Origin: Anomaloglossus baeobatrachus
Taxonomy: Eukaryota > Chordata > Amphibia > Anura > Aromobatidae
DNA length: 64,000 nucleotides
Direction: 5' to 3'
Assembly (NCBI RefSeq): GCF_048569485.1
Contig: NC_134354.1
Coordinates: forward strand, 510,442,869-510,506,868
In this document: one piece after another, positions 34,611 to 46,750 of the stretch
Layout of the letters: each line of letters opens with the position of its first letter
Numbering within the stretch: the first letter of the stretch is position 1
Made by a program: the position numbers and the translations under genes
The notes under the pieces: model-generated
Database searches by the model: none
Told to the model about the DNA's origin: nothing
The model's input: only the letters and a program-made list of their open reading frames with translations

Positions 34611-35818
34611 AACCTGTCATGTCAAAAAATGCTATTAACCTAAAGAGATTAAATACCAGGGATTGTCTGTCTGCTGTCTCTCAAAGCATGTCCTCCCTCT
34701 ATCTGAATCTGAATCTCTCCAAAACTGAGTTTCTTGTGTTTCCTCCCTCTACCACTCAACCTACACCCGACATCTCAATTACCTTCAATGATTAAATCAG
34801 TACTCCCAAGCAGCATGCTCGCTGTCTTGGGGTCATATTTGACTCAGAACTCTCCTTCATTCCCCATATACAATCACTCACTCGCATATGTCACCTACAT
34901 CTCAAAAACATCTCCAGAATCCGACCATTTCTTACTTTCGAAACTGCAAAAACCCTTACTGTCGCTCTTATTCATTCCCGCCTGGATTACTGCAACTCTT
35001 TATTGATTGGTCTCCCTCGGACCAAACTCTCCCCGCCCAATCCATCTTGATTGCAGCAGCCAGGGTCATATTCCTGTCCAGCCGCTTTACCGATGCCTCT
35101 ACCTTGTGCCAGTAACTACACTGGCTACCTATCCGCTACAGAATACAATACAAACTCCTATCCCTCATCCACAAAGCTCTCCACAGCTCTGCACCACCAT
35201 ATATCTCATCCCTCATCTCTGTCTATCATCCTACCCGCCCCCTTCATTCCGGAAATGATCTTAGACTAACATCCTCCATAATATGAACCTCACACCTCCG
35301 TCTCCAAGACTTTTCTCGTGCCGCGCCAGTTTTCTGGAATGCACTACCCCAAAGAATGCGACTAATATCCACCCCCAAGTTTTTAAGCGTACATTAAAAA
35401 CACATCTCTTCAGACAAGCTTATCATAATAACTTACTAACCTAACTCTCCCCCGTCCCACCTTCTAAATGCTTCTTGTACCCTTCTCTCTCCTATTTCTG
35501 TCCTCACATCCTACATACACCCAATAGCACGTAAGGGCACCCAAAAGGTTACTGTCTAATGACCAGATCATTCATCTTTATATGTAACCAATAAACTAGC
35601 ATATCGATGTCCGGCCAGATCTACAAGTGTGCTTCACCTTGTGTGTCCCCCTTCTTCCACAAAGATTGTAAGCTTTCGAGCAGGGCTCTCATTTCTACTG
35701 TAGCTGTTGAATTATGTACTATTTTGTTTTGTATTTGTCTATACAACCCCCCACCGGATTGTAAAGTGCTGCGGAATATGCTGGCGCTATATAAATAAAC
35801 TTTATTATTATTATTATT
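34611..35818 (+). mobile_element. LINE of the L2/CR1 group, 5'-truncated
   Basis: Conceptual translation in shifting frames gives reverse-transcriptase C-terminal blocks: LSLNLSKTEFLVFP, LGVIFDSELSFIPHI, SRLDYCNSLLIGLP, LHWLPIRYRIQYKLL, HKALHSSAPPYISSL and FSRAAPVFWNALPQRMRL. These are the conserved end of L2/CR1-clade ORF2. The 3' tail has TTGTAAAGTGCTGCGGAATA, GCTGGCGCTATATAAATAAA and (TTA)n. Several frameshifts and stops (for instance within 34780-34800 and near 35050) make it dead. The polymerase once copied the element's RNA at its target. Confidence 0.85.
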
Positions 35819-35845
35819 AATAAAGAGATTACGTTAATCTGCAGA

Positions 35846-36200
35846 TTAATAGTGTTCTAGCTGTCAGTCTGCCACACTGAAAGCCCATCTACCAGGAGGA
35901 AATGAGCTTTATTCCTGGTAGCCTTGGGCTTTCAGTCATAGAGGCATGGCTAGAGCAGTTTGTCAATGCTCAGTGTACAGTAAATGGCAGCTGTCATCAC
36001 ACCCCGTCATTGACTAACAGCCAGCTCTGCATTGCATCCATAAAGAGCTGGTTCTCATTCAGTGTTGGGTTGTGGATACAGCCGCCACTATATACTGAGC
36101 GTTCACTGAAACTGTTCCAGCCGTGCCTCTATGACTGAAAACCCGAGCCTTCTGGGACGAATAAAGTTCCCAGTAGCTGGTAGTTTAGAACGCTATTAGG
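35846..36200. mobile_element. Foldback MITE-like element
   Basis: Arms of about 120-150 bp are imperfect inverted repeats: CTACCAGGAGGAAATGAGC...TTTCAGTCATAGAGGCATGG on the left against TGCCTCTATGACTGAAAACC...CCCAGTAGCTGGTAG on the right, with TTAATAGTGTTCTA and TAGAACGCTATTAG at the outer ends. The centre is near 36035. No coding content. Confidence 0.75.
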
Positions 36201-36273
36201 ACCCCCTCACACATCTGTGTTTTCAATATGTGTGGTGTCCGTTTTCACACTTTTATGGAAACACATTCACATA

Positions 36274-37850
36274 CACTACAGTTCAAACGTTTGGGGTCAC
36301 CCAGACTATTTTGTCTTTTCCCTGAAAAATCATACTTTTATTTATCAAATGAGTTGCATAATAAATAAACAATATAGACCAGACATTGACGAGGTTAGAA
36401 ATAATGATTTTTACTTGAAATAATACTTTTCTCCTTCAAACTTTGCTTTCATCACAGAAAGCTCCTTTGCAGCAATTCTAGCTTTGCAGACCTTTGGCAT
36501 CTAGCTGTTAATTTGATGAGGCAATCTGGAGATATTTCACCCCATGCTTCCAGAAGCTCCTCCCACAAGTTGGATTGGCTTGATGGGCACTTTTTGCGTA
36601 CCATACGGTGAAGCTGCTCCAACAGCAGCTCAATAGGGTTGAGATCTGGTGACTGGGCTGGCCGCTCCATTACAGATAGAATACCAGCTCCCTGCTTCTT
36701 CCCTAAATAGTTCATGCATAATTTGGTGGTGTGCTTTGGGTCATTGTCCCGTTGTGGATGAAATTGGCTCCAATCAAGCGCTGTCCACAGGGTATGGCAA
36801 GGCGTTGCAAAATGGAGTGATAGCCTTCCTTAATCAAAATCCCTTTTACCTTGAACAAATATCCCACTTTGCCAGCTCCAAAGCAACCCCAGACCATCAC
36901 ATTACCTCCACCATGCTTGACAGATGGCATCAGGCACTCTTCCAGCATCTTTTCAGTTGTTCTGTGTCTCACAAATGTTCTTCTGTGTTATCCAAACACC
37001 TCAAACTTTGATTCGTCTGTCCATAACACTTTTTTCCAATATTCCTCTGTCCAATGTCTGTGTTCTTTTGCCCATATTAATATTTTCCTTTAATTAGCCA
37101 GTCTCAGATATGGCTTTTCTTTGGCACTCTGCCCTGAAGGCCAGCATCCCGGAGTCGCCTCTCCACTGTAGACGTTGACACTGGCGTTTTGCGGGTACTA
37201 TTTAATGAAGCTGCCAGTTGAGGACCTGTGAGGCGTCGATTTCTCAAAGTAAAGACTCTAATGTACTTGTCTTGTTGTTCAGTTGTGCAGTGGGGTCTCT
37301 CAATTCTCTTTCTACTCTGGTTAGAGCCTGTTTGTGCTCTCCTCTGAAGGGAGTAAAACACACCTTTGTAGGAAATCTTCAGTTTCTTGGCAATTTCTCG
37401 CATGGAATATCCATAATTTCTAAGAACAAGAATAGACTGTTAAGTTTCACATGAAAGTTCTCTTTTTCGGGTCATTTTGAGAGTTTAATGGAACCAACAA
37501 ATGTAATGCTTCAGATTCTCAACTAGCTCAAAGGAAGGTCAGTTTTATAGCTTCTCTAATCAGCAAAACTGTTTTCAGCTGTGCTAATATACTTGCACAA
37601 GGGCCTTCTAACACAGTTAGCACACACAATGTACCATTAGAACACTGGAGTGGTAGTTGTTGGAAATGGGCCTCTATGTAGATATTGCATTAAAAACCAG
37701 ACGTTTGAAGCTAGAATAGTGATTTACCACATTAACAATGTATAGAGTGTATTTATGTTTAATTTAATGTTAGCTTCATTAAAAAAAAATTTGCTTTTCT
37801 TTCCAAAATCAGGAACTATCTAAGTGACCCTAAACGTTTGAACTGTAGTG
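36274..37850 (-). mobile_element. Tc1-type transposon, broken
   Basis: Ends CACTACAGTTCAAACGTTTG (36274) and the inverted CAAACGTTTGAACTGTAGTG is approximated by AAACGTTTGAACTGTAGTG at the right (ending 37850), with TA outside each end. 1577 bp. It carries transposase pieces on the minus strand and lies inside an older CACACATCTGTG-type repeat that resumes after 37852. Confidence 0.93.
36452..37480 (-). pseudogene. Tc1 transposase pseudogene
   Basis: Three open pieces on the minus strand. 37104-37403: helix-turn-helix region (MREIAKKLKISYKGVFYSLQ). 36712-36972, preceded by VLWTDESKFEVFG, with a stop after it: the DDE core, SVKHGGGNVMVWGCFGAGKVG, where the second catalytic site reads FIHNGTMTQSTPPN in place of the usual QDNDPKHT, so the D is lost. 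36452-36715: SPDLNPIELLLEQL, keeping the E. The gene is dead through frameshifts, a stop and loss of the second D. Confidence 0.9.
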
Positions 37851-38006
37851 TACATACTAATTAATGGGGGTCATCATACCTCACATAGTTTATGTGTCTG
37901 TGTGAGCCACGTGTGTGTCTGCATGATTCACATGGAGAAATATCCATTTTTTTTCCAGTAGCACAGATGAAATATGTACAGCACATGTATGGCATCAGTG
38001 TGATAC

Positions 38007-38655
38007 TGTAATACTATTGTATGTTCTGAGGATTTCGATAGCGTTAGGGCAATGACAACCAGAGACGAGTTCTTGGTACAGAGATGTTTATAATATGTAA
38101 CCACGATAGGTACACAAACGGAACAAACACAGTAAAACAATAACACACGAAATACCTTCCCGAATCGGAGCGAAGGGAATTCCCGGGGCCACGCACCGGA
38201 CTCCCCCAGGGAGACCACCAAGAGCGAACCCCTATACAGGGACTGTCTGGCAATCACCCCGGAAGGCCTAAATGCGCAGCAGCCGGGACACAAGGGGCAA
38301 GAGGTAAAGTCCAGAAGTGTCCGTACGGGATGATAGTCCAGAGTGGTTACGAACCGGAAGGAACCGGGCAGAAGTGCTGACCAAAGACGGCAGACGGAGT
38401 CCGGGCACAGCTTGAAGAAACCGGGTACGGTCCAGAGTCGGTGTCGGTAGTCTTTCAGGAGGATCCAAATGGCAATCAGGAATTAGGAGCAGCAAAGCAG
38501 GAGCACACAGCAAGCAGTATACTCAGGCACTGGACTAGGCTTAGAGGCGGCCTTTTAAGCAGCTGGACAGGAAGTAGGGCAACAGAACAGTAAACTCCAT
38601 GTTAACCGAGGGCAAGCTCTTTCAAAAGAGAACTGGAAATCCCGGAAACCTGACA
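38007..38655 (-). mobile_element. Solo LTR (family C relative)
   Basis: Flanked by GATAC on both sides (38002-38006 and 38656-38660); ends TG...CA when read on the minus strand (TGTCAGGTTTCC to GTATTACA). It shares, inverted, GCCAGACAGTCCC, TATAGGGG and GAGTCCGGTGC words with the LTR at 39712-40540. 649 bp. A fossil. Confidence 0.8.
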
Positions 38656-38932
38656 GATACATACCAGAAAAAAATCACTTGACACTGAAATTAATGGTTT
38701 TATGTGTTAAAGATTTGCAAAAATAGATACCTACATAGCTTGTACAGCTATTTAGCTAAATAAATATTTAGTTGAAAAATCAACAACTTGGGGTTCCCAA
38801 CATTTTTTGATAACCAGCAAAGGTAAAGCAGACAGCTGCAAGCAGGTATTATTAGGATGTGATGACCCATGTTTATTTGGGCCTTCCCAGCCTAAAAATA
38901 GGATCCCAGAGCTATCCCAGAATTGGCGCATC

Positions 38933-41829
38933 TGTATCGCCCAGGGTTACAGGGTACTCGGTTCCGAGCGGTGTACAACTGAGGAATGTCACTTTGGTGG
39001 CTGTTGCCCAGTCCCGTGCCCTGGGTTCTTTTTGAAAAGGGGAATATTTACATTGGATTAGAATAATGTTCACACGTGACGCCAGGAAAAGGCTCTGTCG
39101 CCTCTTGCGAATACATTTTCCAGTTTGGGGCTCACTCTTGTGGTCAGTGCTGGCGGTGCAGTTGATTTGTGTAATGAAAGCCACACACCTGTGAAGTGTG
39201 GAGGACTGGCAATCAGGTCTTTCAGATTGGGCTATATAACTGAGTAGTCTTCTCCTGTTACTTGCCGCTGCTCAATGGATATCCTGTGTGTTAAGGACAT
39301 TCTGAAACCAGCCCTCTGCTTTGATACTAATGCTTGATTCCTATTTTGCCCGTGTGGAGTTCCTGGTGGAATTAGATCATTCCCTGCTGGGAGTGTCTGT
39401 ATACTTAGCTCCATGATTCTGCAATGTATTGTTCTGTCATGCTTGGTATTAATTCAGTCCCTCATCTATATTAGTGTTTTTGGATCCCAGTAACATCAGA
39501 GTGCTGATATAGTGGGGGAGAGGCAGTGTGGTCTCAGAGTTTTTCCATGTCAGGCGTGCTGGTATTTATTAGAGTTTTTACGGCTGCAGAAAATGCTCCT
39601 TCCTATCCTTTCCTATAAAGATAGTTTGGGCCTCACCTTTGCTGAATCTGTTTTCTGGCTTTGTATTGTGTTTTCCTATATCACCGTAGTCTTTACATGT
39701 GAGGGGCTATCTGTCACGCTCCTGGGATCCCGACGCCACCCGTCACTCACCGATCTGGTCCCCAGGCGCTCTGTCCGCGGCTACGCTCCCGCTCTTCCTC
39801 CTGTGCATTCTCCGTGCTCCCTGCCTGCCGGTCCCGGCGTCCCGCTGCGGTCCGGGACTCTGCTTCCGGCTCCCTTGTATCTCCTCCTCTTCTGCGTCCT
39901 GCACTGGTCTCCGGCCCTTGGACTTCGTGCATGCGCACTAGAGCTCAGGCACGCTCACTCACCTCTTAAAGGGCCAGCGTCGCTGAAACAGGATATGGTT
40001 GATTACAGGTACAGGGTATATAAGACTTCCTTTTCCTTGTGGGCGGTGCCAGTTCAATGTGTTCTTGTAGCTTGCCTCTTGCGCTAGTTGTTCAGGTCAC
40101 TCTGTGCTTCGTACCCAGGTTAAACCTGTCTCTGCCCACAGTGTTCGACTGCCAGCCTGAGTGTGTCTAGCCTTCCGGTTTCCCAGGAGTTGCCCCGGTG
40201 ACTATCAGCTGTGGATCCCATCATCTTCCGCCAGCCTGTATCCGTCGCCGGTTCTGGATTCCATCTGGCAACATCAGCCTGCACTCCTCGCTGGACCCGG
40301 ACTCTGTCTTTTGTTGCCACTCGGCACTTGTACCCGGTTCCAGTCATCTGTTCTGCTCAAGTCCCATACGGACATCTGAAGGACGTGAAACCCGAACTCA
40401 CTTGTGTCCTGGCTGCTGTGCATCTAGGCCCTCTGGGGGGGCCGCCAGACAGTCCCTATATAGGGGCTTGCTCCTGGTTTGTCTCTCTGGGAGAGTCCGG
40501 TGCACGGTCCCGTGGATCCACCTCTGGACTGAACGTTACACTATCTATATCTTTGGGGATTGCTCCGAGGCAGATTAGCTTTTCTTATATTTCTATCTGT
40601 AAAAATATTTAGTTCTCCAGCTGTGTCAAGACTACTAGGTCATCGTAGGCTCATCCCACGGCTACTTCTAGTTGTGTGTCAGGACTAGGTCTGCAGTCCG
40701 TTAAAGTTCCAGCCACTTTGGTTACTTTTTGGGTTTCCGCATTTTTTTGATCCTCCTTGATCCCTGAATCATAACAGTCGCCCAGGGTTAAGGGGTACTC
40801 GGTCCCGGGTGGTGTACAACTGTAGAATGTCACTTTGGTGGCCGCTGCCCGGTCCCGTGCCCTGGGTCCTTTTTGAAAAGGGGAATATTTACAGGGGATT
40901 GGAATAATGTTCACACATGACGCCACTTGCGGTGTTGCAGCTATGTGGATGGAGCCGCCGCTACACAATGTCCACTACTGGGGCTGGTGTTAATGGCACC
41001 CTGGATGTTAGGCCCTCCACAAGCAGGGCCGGGCCCCAGAGGGTAGGTGATGTAACGGGTGTCGGAAGAAGGTAATCCACACAAAGGATTCAGTGCAACT
41101 GGTTCTTACTTTCTGGTGGTAACTGGTCACCCAAGGCCGGCTGGTTTCACCTTCAGGTCCCCTTAGTCCCTGTGCCAGTTTAGTAATCTGATGCCTTATT
41201 CCCCTGCACCTGTCTCTGGTTGGTGGGTCCCCGTGGTGTAGAGCAGCTGGGGTCCCCGTCTGGTGGTCTTCCACTGCAGTCCGTATGATGGTAGCGTGAA
41301 TTCTGTGGGGTTGGAGTCTCTGGTCCTGTCCCCGGTTCTCCCTTTGATTCTGAGTCCCGGACTTCAAGGTCAGTGAGGTCCTTGATGGTCCCCTTACTGT
41401 GCAGGTCTTATCAGGCCTGCCTGGAGCTTCTGCCAGACCTAGGGTCCTGTACCCCGTTGGTGCGTAGTTCCGGGAGTACTCCACCGGCAACTAACCTCCT
41501 GGGCACCAGGTTACTGTTCACTCCTAGTCAGTGCGTCTGCTGACGTCCACTCTCATTGCTAGACTCCTACTACCTACTGTCTGACTGTCCACAGTCTGCC
41601 CCCGCACCTGGTCAACTAGTGGACTGGACTGGCTCCACCTTTAGGTGGCCATCCATTGGTCAAACCTTAGCCTTGTACCATTCTATGGGGGATTGTTGGG
41701 GAAAACTGGGATTACCTGGAGTGTTTGTGTGTTACTGACACTGGTCTTCTGGGTCCCTTGGGGGTAGGCCCTGCATGCTGGTGGGGATGCAGTACCTTGT
41801 AGCGCCCTGATGGCTTCAGGGGAAATACA
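38933..41829. mobile_element. Composite LTR fossil (family A), nested
   Basis: Outer ends TGTATCGCCC (38933) and GGAAATACA (41829), flanked by CATC on both sides (38929-38932 and 41830-41833). A family A start lies at 38933-39087 and a complete family A LTR at about 40777-41829; the first 150 bp of both agree closely. Between them lies a diverged family B LTR (39088-40776), which itself contains the solo LTR 39712-40540. Broken; at least three insertion or rearrangement events. Confidence 0.7.
39712..40540 (+). mobile_element. Solo LTR (family C)
   Basis: Starts TGTCACGCTCCTGGG and ends GAACGTTACA, flanked by CTATC on both sides (39707-39711 and 40541-40545), inside the family B LTR. GGGTATATAAGAC near 40014 is TATA-box-like and supports plus orientation. 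829 bp; youngest layer of this nest. Confidence 0.85.
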
Positions 41830-41984
41830 CATCCATTAGATGCGTCAATTCTGGTACTATGCCTGGATCTTCATGATTGCCCTAGAGCATTGGCAATTGG
41901 GGTAATGGTTTATAGGGTTGATGTCAGTTGTGAATTTTCAGCTGGTATCATGCCTAAGGGTTATTAATGGAAAGCCACCTATAA

Positions 41985-43083
41985 GGCTAGTTTCACACTT
42001 GCGTTGAACGGCATCCGTTGCATTGCGTTGTGTGACGGATGCAACGGATGTGTTGCATATAGTGGCACAACGGATGCAATGGATGCTGCAAAACAACGGA
42101 ATCCGTTTTGATTTTTTTTTTTTTTTTTTTACAGTTTTACCGGCGGCAGACTATTGTGAATGATCAACAGATCGCTCCCAGTAGCCGGCCGCCGGGTGAT
42201 CAGCTGATCGCTCCCCGCAGCCGGCCGCCGGGTGATCAGCTGATCGCTCCCCGCAGCCGGCCGCCGGGTGATCAGCTGATCGCTCCCCGCAGCCGGCCGC
42301 CGGGTGATCAGCTGATCGCTCCCAGTAGCCGGCCGCCGGGTGATCACCTGATCGCTCCTCGCAGCTGGCCGCCGGGTGATCAGCTGATCGCTCCCTGCAG
42401 CCGGCCGCCGGGTGATCAGCTGATCGCTCCCAGTAGCCGGCCGCCGGGTGATCAGCTGATCGCTCCCCGCAGCCGGCCGCCGGGTGATCAGCTGATCGCT
42501 CCCTGCAGCCGGCCGCCGGGTGATCAGCTGATCGCTCCCTGCAGCCGGCCGCCGGGTGATCAGCTGATCGCTCCCTGCAGCCGGCGGGCGGGCGCTCAGC
42601 TGAGCGCTGTCACTTGCCGGCGCCCGGGCATGCCCGCGGGTGATCAGCTGAGCGCTGTCACTTGCCGGCGCCCGGGCATGCCCGCGGGTGATCAGCTGAG
42701 CGCTGTCACTTGCCGGCGCCCGGGCATGCCGACGGGTGGGCGCTCAGCTGAGTGCTGTCACTTGTCGATGGCCGAGCGCTCAGCTGAACGTTCGGCCACC
42801 GCAAGCCAAAATAAAGTTTGTGATTTAAAAAAAAATAAAAACAAAAGAGCATGCGCAGTGAAATCCAGAGGATTCCGCTGCTGAAAACAACGTTACAAGC
42901 TGCGTTCCTCCCGCTGGGCGGAAGCAACGGAGAGTCGCCGAGCGGAAGCAACGCAGGTCCTTTTGGTACAATCCGTCACCCATACAAGTCTATGGGAAAC
43001 AGCGGAATCCGTTAACGGATTCCGCTGTTTTCCAAAAGGGAGGATTGTAACGGAAGGACAAAAACGCAAGTGTGAAAGTACCC
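41985..43083. mobile_element. 1.1-kb MITE with TAA target duplication
   Basis: Left end GGCTAGTTTCACACTTGCGT and the inverted right end ACGCAAGTGTGAAAGTACCC; TAA at 41982-41984 and 43084-43086. Sub-terminal parts carry ACGGATGCAACGGATG and GGAATCCGTTAACGGATTCC words. The interior is an expanded GC-rich minisatellite. No transposase; Harbinger-like by target duplication and GG ends. Confidence 0.85.
42170..42770. repeat. 36-bp and 48-bp minisatellite inside the MITE
   Basis: First about eleven 36-bp units (GATCGCTCCCCGCAGCCGGC plus CGCCGGGTGATCAGCT), then units of about 48 bp with GAGCGCTGTCACTTGCCGGC and GCCCGGGCATGCCCGCGG. Every 36-bp junction makes the perfect palindrome GATCAGCTGATC. The 258-codon frame over it repeats QLIAPRSRPPGD and is a repeat artefact. 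Confidence 0.95.
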
Positions 43084-43399
43084 TAAGACACCTCTATTAC
43101 TAACTTACTAAGTAAGTGTAAAAAGAAAAAAAGCACAAAAAAATATTTTATTTTAAAACATCATTCTAGAACTCTCTCCCTAATTGACCAATTTATATAA
43201 AAAAAAACAGCCATGCAGGTCCGAAGTAGTTCACAGAATCTGACGAGGTCCACAATGGAAACCTGAAAGAAATGAAAACAAAAGACACCCTCATTCACCA
43301 ATTTATTAGAAATGAAAGTTTCCGCATCCAACGTAATCCAAGGGTTCCCACGCCTTAACCTGAAGAGTAGCCCCAGATCTGCAGGTGAATAGCATTTTT

Positions 43400-44770
43400 T
43401 GACATGACAGATTTCCTGTTAAAGAGGTCGGCTACTTTCTAAACAAATTTCTAAGATGCACTAAACTATTGTGCCTAACATAAGCAATCATGAATATTCC
43501 CCGTCCGATTCATGCAAAAATAGGGGAAATTCTGCTGCCTGTATTGAGCTCGGGAAGCAGTCATGTTGTTACCTATTGTTGTTATCTATGTGATAGCCAC
43601 TATCTTCAGTATTATGGGCACAGCCACTGCTGTCATCCACTGTTTCAGCGCTTATACATTGCAAGCATGGGCCTTCAAGTGCAGGGTAGTGGCAACCAAT
43701 GTATGTATGATTACTTATGTCAGCTCACAACAGTTTAGAGCATTTTGGAGATCTGGCTAGCAAGTGACCCACCCCTTAAATTTACAATTGGTTAGGATGC
43801 TCTGATGAGAGGCAAGCAACCCAGAAACAGACTATAGATGATTTTGTCCTTCTCTGGTCAAAATGCAATGCTCTAATGTGACATCATAAAAATTGCTATT
43901 TACTTGCAGATACAGGGTTAATCTGCAGTTAAATAGCATTAAATTACTGTGTAACCAAATGACTTAAAGTGCGTCAACACATACTGTAGAAAGTGAAGTT
44001 CACTTTGCGGCGTATCAACTCTTTCCAAGTCACTTGAGCGATGGAGGCAAGCAATTCCATAACTTCTCGGTATACTGGGAGCACTGCTGTAAATAATTTG
44101 TGCCCCAGTACACTGAGTGACATATCTTTATGCATAAACACACTTCCAATTACTAATATAGGACTTAATGGCAGCTGTAAGTCATTATTAACTCCTTATT
44201 ACCACGATTGCCACTGCACCAGGGCAATTTGGATGAGCCGGATAAAGTTTCGGGATTGTCTCATCTAATGGATGAGACAATCCTGAGAGGCTGCAGGCTG
44301 TTATTTCTAGGCTGGAAGGGCCCAATAAGCATGGATCTCCCCACCCTGAGAATGCCAGCCCCCAGCTGTTGGCTTTATCATGGCTGGGTATCAAAATTTC
44401 AGTTCCTCCTATCTTGATACACAGTGAAGATAAGCACATGGTTGGGGGCTGCAGCCTGTAGCCGTATGCTTTATCTCTGCTGGGTAACAAAATATGAGGG
44501 GACCATACGTGAATGTTTTTTATTTTGCACCAATATAGACGCACACACAGCGCCTCTGATTGAAAGTAGTCAGACATGATGCCACTCAGGCTGGGAGCGC
44601 TGTCTGACTGCAAACAATCAGCTCAAGTGAATAGACACAAATACATACACACACATTTGTGGCTGAGCCATCCATCAAATCTGCATATTAAATGAATTAA
44701 TTACAATCTAATTAATGAATTTAATATCCAGATTAGATGGGTGGTTCAACAACAAATGAAGTGATCCATT
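43400..44770. other. Mostly unassigned; inverted module M piece at 44190-44480
   Basis: 44190-44480 carries, in the opposite direction, the CTGGCTGATATTT/AGCCAAGGTAAAGCC type words of module M, as CTAGGCTGGAAGGGCCC, ACCCTGAGAATGCCAGC and GGCTTTATCATGGCTGGGTA. 43480-43760 has an open frame without any family resemblance. No gene called. Confidence 0.45.
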
Positions 44771-44773
44771 AGT

Positions 44774-44774
<1 letters not shown>

Positions 44775-44809
<35 letters not shown>
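44775..44809. repeat. (GT)n microsatellite
   Basis: About 17 GT units, followed by AT-rich sequence up to the Helitron end. Confidence 0.95.
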
Positions 44810-44818
<9 letters not shown>

Positions 44819-44935
44819 ATATATATGTATTTATTTAAATATATATATATATACACATATACTAGAAGGTGGCCCGATTCTACGCATCGGGTATTCTAGA
44901 ATTTACGTATTGTGTAGTTCATGTATGATTTTTGT

Positions 44936-44938
44936 TAT

Positions 44939-44986
<48 letters not shown>
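44936..44986. repeat. (TA)n microsatellite
   Basis: About 25 TA units inside Helitron 1. Confidence 0.95.
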
Positions 44987-44994
<8 letters not shown>

Positions 44995-45349
44995 GTGTAG
45001 TTACCAAGTGTTTGTGTAGGGTGCTGTACATGTTCTGGGTGTTGTCTGGGTGTGGCGGGGGGTGAGAGCGGTGTTGTATGTGTGTTGCGTTGTTTGTGGA
45101 GCGCTGTGTGTCTGACGCGTTGTGTGTGTGTGTGTGTGTTGCGCGGTTTGTGTGGGTGTGGTGTGTTTTGGGGGAGGTATGTTTTGTGCAATGTGTGTGT
45201 TGTGTGGTATGTGCGTATATTTATGTATGCCGCGGTGTTTGTGTGTTGGGTGTTGTGTGTGTGCAGCGTTGTCTGTGTGTGTGGGTGTCTGTGTATGGCG
45301 GTGTTTGTGGTTCCCTCTGTGTGTGTGTGTGTGTGTTGGGGGGAGGTGT

Positions 45350-46640
45350 GCACCTCCCATCGTGCTCCATCCCCCATGCTGCACACCCCCCATCATGCCC
45401 CATCCCCTATGCTGCGCATTCCCCATCGTGCTCCATCCCCCATGCTGCGCATTCCCCATCGTGCTCCATCCCCCATGCTGCACACCCCCATCGTGCTCCA
45501 TCCCCCATGCTGCGCACTCCCCATCGTGCTCCATCCTCCATGCTGCGCACTCCCCATCGTGCTCAATCCTCCATGCTGCGCACTCCCCATCATGCTCCAT
45601 CCCACATGCTGCGCAACCCCCATCGTGCTACATCCCCCATGCTGCACACCCCCCATCGTGCTACATCCCCCATGCTGCGCACTCCCCATCGTGCTACATC
45701 CCCCATGCTGCGCACTCCCCATCGTGCTACATCCCCCATGCTGTGCACCCCCCATCGTGCTACATCCCTCATCTTGCTACATCCCCCATCATGCTACATC
45801 CCCCATGCTGCGCACTCCCCATCGTGCTACATCCCCCATGCTGCGCACCCCGCCATCGTGCTCCATCCGCCATGCTGCGCACTCCCCATCGTGCTACATC
45901 CGCCATGCTGCGCACTCCCCATCGTGCTACATCCCCCATGCAGCGCACTCCCCATCGTGCTACATCCCCCATGCTGCGCACTCCCCATCGTACTACATCC
46001 CCCATGCTGCGCACTCCCCATCGTGCTACATCCCCCATGCTGCGCACCCCCCATCGTGCTACATCCCCCATCGTGCTACATCCCCCATCGTGCTACATCC
46101 CCCATGCTGCGCACTCCCCATCGTGCTACATCCCCCATGCTGCGCACCCCCCATCGTGCTACATCCCCCATGCTGCGCACCTCCCCATCGTGCTCCATCC
46201 CCCATGCTGCACACTCCCCATCGTGCTCCATCCCCCATGCTGCGCACTCCCCATCGTGCTACATCCCCCATGCTGCACACTCCCCATCGTGCTACATCCC
46301 CCATGCTGCGCACTCCCCATCGTGCTACATCCCCCATGCTGCGCACTCCCCATCGTGCTACATCCCCCATGCTGCGCACCCCCCATCGTGCTACATCCCC
46401 CATGCTGCGCACCCCCCATCGTGCTCCATCCCCCATGCTGCGCACCACCCATCGTGCTACATCCCCCATGCTGCGCACTCCCCATCGTGCTACATCCCCC
46501 ATGCTGCGCACTCCCCATCGTGCTACATCCCCCATGCTGCGCACCCCATCGTGCTACATCCCCCATGCTGCGCACCCCCCATCGTGCTCCATCCCCCATG
46601 CTGCGCACCCCCCATTGTGCTCCATCCCCCATGCTATAAT
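45350..46640. repeat. 33-bp minisatellite inside Helitron 1, about 39 units
   Basis: The unit is CCCCATCGTGCTACATCCCC plus CATGCTGCGCACT (33 bp) with CTCCATC/CTACATC variants. 33 is a multiple of three, so all three plus frames stay open for 505-569 codons (and minus frames too). Not genes. Confidence 0.97.
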
Positions 46641-46750
46641 AGTTCTCCTATTATACTCATAGATGAGTATAATAGGAGGACTGTAATAGGAGGAGTAGTC
46701 CTGGGGGGAGAGGAGTATAATGCCGGCTCCCTGCACATGTGTACCGGGAG

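Larger units (their letters stand above)
38817..43400. mobile_element. Module M repeat copy with two large insertions
   Basis: 38817-38932 (AGGTAAAGCAGACAGCTGCA, GCCTAAAAATAGGATC, GAATTGGCGCATC) continues at 41834 (CATTAGATGCGTC, GGCAATTGGGGTAATGG) and again at 43084-43340 (AGACACCCTCATTCACCAAT, ACGTAATCCAAGG). The same order of words, uninterrupted, is present at 54260-54600. The two gaps are the LTR nest 38933-41829 and the MITE 41985-43083. Confidence 0.7.

Noticed and set aside
42108-42884. 258-codon QLIAPRSRPPGD repeat protein
   Set aside because: 36-bp minisatellite within a MITE; starts in a T-run; no sign of expression.
43480-43760. Membrane-protein-like frames near 43.5 kb
   Set aside because: Two overlapping frames are equally open over under 250 bp, with no family resemblance and no splice context that is convincing.
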